Shown here in pieces: positions 62,713-64,000 of a DNA stretch of 64,000 nucleotides; the stretch's first letter is position 1, and the number at the start of each line of letters is the position of its first letter. The translations under genes were made by a program, and so were the position numbers. Where the stretch lies: NCBI RefSeq assembly GCF_001708965.1, contig NZ_LVJW01000006.1:1465954-1529953 (forward strand), in the 5' to 3' direction. The notes beneath the pieces were generated by a model that saw only the letters and a program-made list of their open reading frames with translations, did no database searches and was not told the DNA's origin. Source of the DNA: Candidatus Thiodiazotropha endoloripes (GTDB lineage: Bacteria > Pseudomonadota > Gammaproteobacteria > Chromatiales > Chromatiaceae).

Positions 62713-64000
62713 CCCCCTCTCCCTGTCCCTCTCCCGCGAGGGGAGAGGGGACGCTCGTAATTGAGAGCATCGATAACTGCTTGTTGGGCAGTAGACAGAC
62801 TCTCTCTCACTCCTGATCTTGCTCGATGCATTCCCTCTCCCGCGAGGGGAGAGGGGACGCTCGTAATTGAGAGCATCGATAACTGCTTGTTGGGCAGTAG
62901 ACAGACTCTCTCTCACTCCTGATCTTGCTCGATGCATTCCCTCTCCCGCGAGGGGAGAGGGGACGCTCGTAATTGAGAGCATCGATAACTGCTTGTTGGG
63001 CAGTAGACAGACTCTCTCTCACTCCTGATCTTGCTCGATGCATTCCCTCTCCCGCGAGGGGAGAGGGGACGCTCGTAATTGAGAGCATCGATAACTGCTT
63101 GTTGGGCAGTAGACAGACTCTCTCTTCCTCCTGATCTTGCTCGATGCATTCCCTCTTCCGCGAGGGGATAGAGGACGCTCGTAATTGAGAGCATCGATAA
63201 CTGCTTGTTGGGCAGTGGACAGACTCTCTCTCACTCCTGATCTTGCTCGATGCATTCTCTCTACCGCGAGGTGAGAGGGGATGCTCTTAATTGAGAGCAT
63301 CGATAACTGCTTGTTGGGCAGTGGACAGACTCTCTCTCACTCCTGATCTTGCTCGATGCATTCTCTCTACCGCGAGGTGAGAGGGGATGCTCTTAATTGA
63401 GAGCATCGATAACTGCTTGTTGGGCAGTAGACAGACTCTCTCTTCCTCCTGATCTTGCTCGATGCATTCCCTCTTCCGCGAGGGGATAGAGGACGCTCGT
63501 AATTGAGAGCATCGATAACTGCTTGTTGGGCAGTGGACAGACTCTCTCTCACTCCTGATCTTGCTCGATGCATTCTCTCTACCGCGAGGTGAGAGGGGAT
63601 GCTCTTAATTGAGAGCATCGATAACTGCTTGTTGGGCAGTGGACAGACTCTCTCTCACTCCTGATCTTGCTCGATGCATTCTCTCTACCGCGAGGTGAGA
63701 GGGGATGCTCTTAATTGAGAGCATCGATAACTGCTTGTTGGGCAGTGGACAGACTCTCTCTCACTCCTGATCTTGCTCGATGCATTCTCTCTACCGCGAG
63801 GTGAGAGGGGATGCTCTTAATTGAGAGCATCGATAACTGCTTGTTGGGCAGTGGACAGACTCTCTCTCACTCCTGATCTTGCTCGATGCATTCTCTCTAC
63901 CGCGAGGTGAGAGGGGATGCTCTTAATTGAGAGCATCGATAACTGCTTGTTGGGCAGTAGACAGACTCTCTCTTCCTCCTGATCTTGCTCGATGCATTCC
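62713..64000. repeat. 106-bp tandem array, at least 12 copies, running off the window
   Basis: Units are marked by GAGCATCGATAACTGC at 62765 and every 106 bases to 63931. Each has a CTCTCCCGCGAGGGGAGAGG-type hairpin, an AATTGAGAGC segment, an ACTGC-TTGTTGG-GCAGT small hairpin, and GACTCTCTC. Three variants occur in the order A A A A B C C B C C C C B(start). A full REP hairpin sits at 62713-62750. The array is in the leader region of the prp operon. There are no variable spacers, and 106 is not a multiple of 3. Confidence 0.95.

Noticed and set aside
62641..63618. Several similar 80-110 residue open frames in the 106-bp array
   Set aside because: They arise because the repeat is read through three frames in turn (106 is not a multiple of 3). 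They have no ribosome site and no family resemblance.
62713..64000. CRISPR array
   Set aside because: The period is regular, but the whole 106-base unit is repeated with only a few variant bases. There are no unique spacers, repeats are not 24-40 bases, and no cas genes are near.

Overview
This looks like a stretch of gammaproteobacterial chromosome. hisG-murA, a DegS/AlgW-type protease, a NIF3 protein, petABC and sspA-sspB follow one another much as in Pseudomonas and the purple/sulfur-oxidising gammaproteobacteria. The lipid A/LPS-core genes (lpxL, hldE, msbA, waaA) show a Gram-negative with an outer membrane. A sulfur-oxidising Chromatiales-like relative (free-living or symbiotic) is my best guess; this is inference from gene order and protein style, not proof. 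No tRNA, rRNA or CRISPR array was seen.

Layout. (1) 1-10.4 kb: housekeeping genes: hisG (cut by the window edge), murA, a nucleotide cyclase fused to PilZ, a DegS-like protease, NIF3, the cytochrome bc1 operon petABC with a clear terminator, sspA-sspB, a DUF3301-like protein and a macro-domain protein. (2) 10.6-24.6 kb: surface-glycan region with six glycosyltransferases, a heptosyltransferase, an O-antigen-ligase-like protein and a sulfotransferase. It is interrupted by a secreted subtilase whose pro-domain is a separate gene. (3) 24.9-34.9 kb: many small, mostly plus-strand genes of lower GC (LytM/EF-hand, C39-like peptidase, VOC, GNATs, MOSC, histidine phosphatase, DUF1801, cupin, TfoX-C, HD) and a decayed TlpA-like thioredoxin. 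(4) 34.9-41.6 kb: lipid A/core genes. (5) 41.7-47 kb: a tandem repeat carrying duplicated 3' ends of a phosphoesterase gene, an MscS channel and a glutamate-synthase-like FMN protein. (6) 47.1-54.9 kb: a chromosomal integron: a long IntI-type integrase on the minus strand, a candidate attI, then eight AT-rich cassettes separated by recognisable attC sites. (7) 55.0-64 kb: a 2-methylcitrate-cycle operon (prpB-prpC-acnD-prpF, minus strand) with GC-rich REP-like hairpins in most gaps, including a 212-bp tandem repeat, a DUF559 nuclease gene bracketed by inverted REPs, and a 106-bp tandem array running off the window.

The most interesting part is the integron. Its first cassette encodes a compact NACHT-type STAND NTPase. 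A later one encodes a proteasome-fold Ntn-hydrolase-like protein with Thr, Asp and Lys at exactly the proteasome spacing (1, 17, 33), followed by a small overlapping partner gene. Another holds a reverse-oriented parDE toxin-antitoxin pair whose promoter lies partly within an attC site. Three cassettes encode small membrane proteins. Together they look like an array of defence or stress functions; that role is inference. A second interesting theme is the REP/DUF559 family, which has expanded in several forms around the prp operon.
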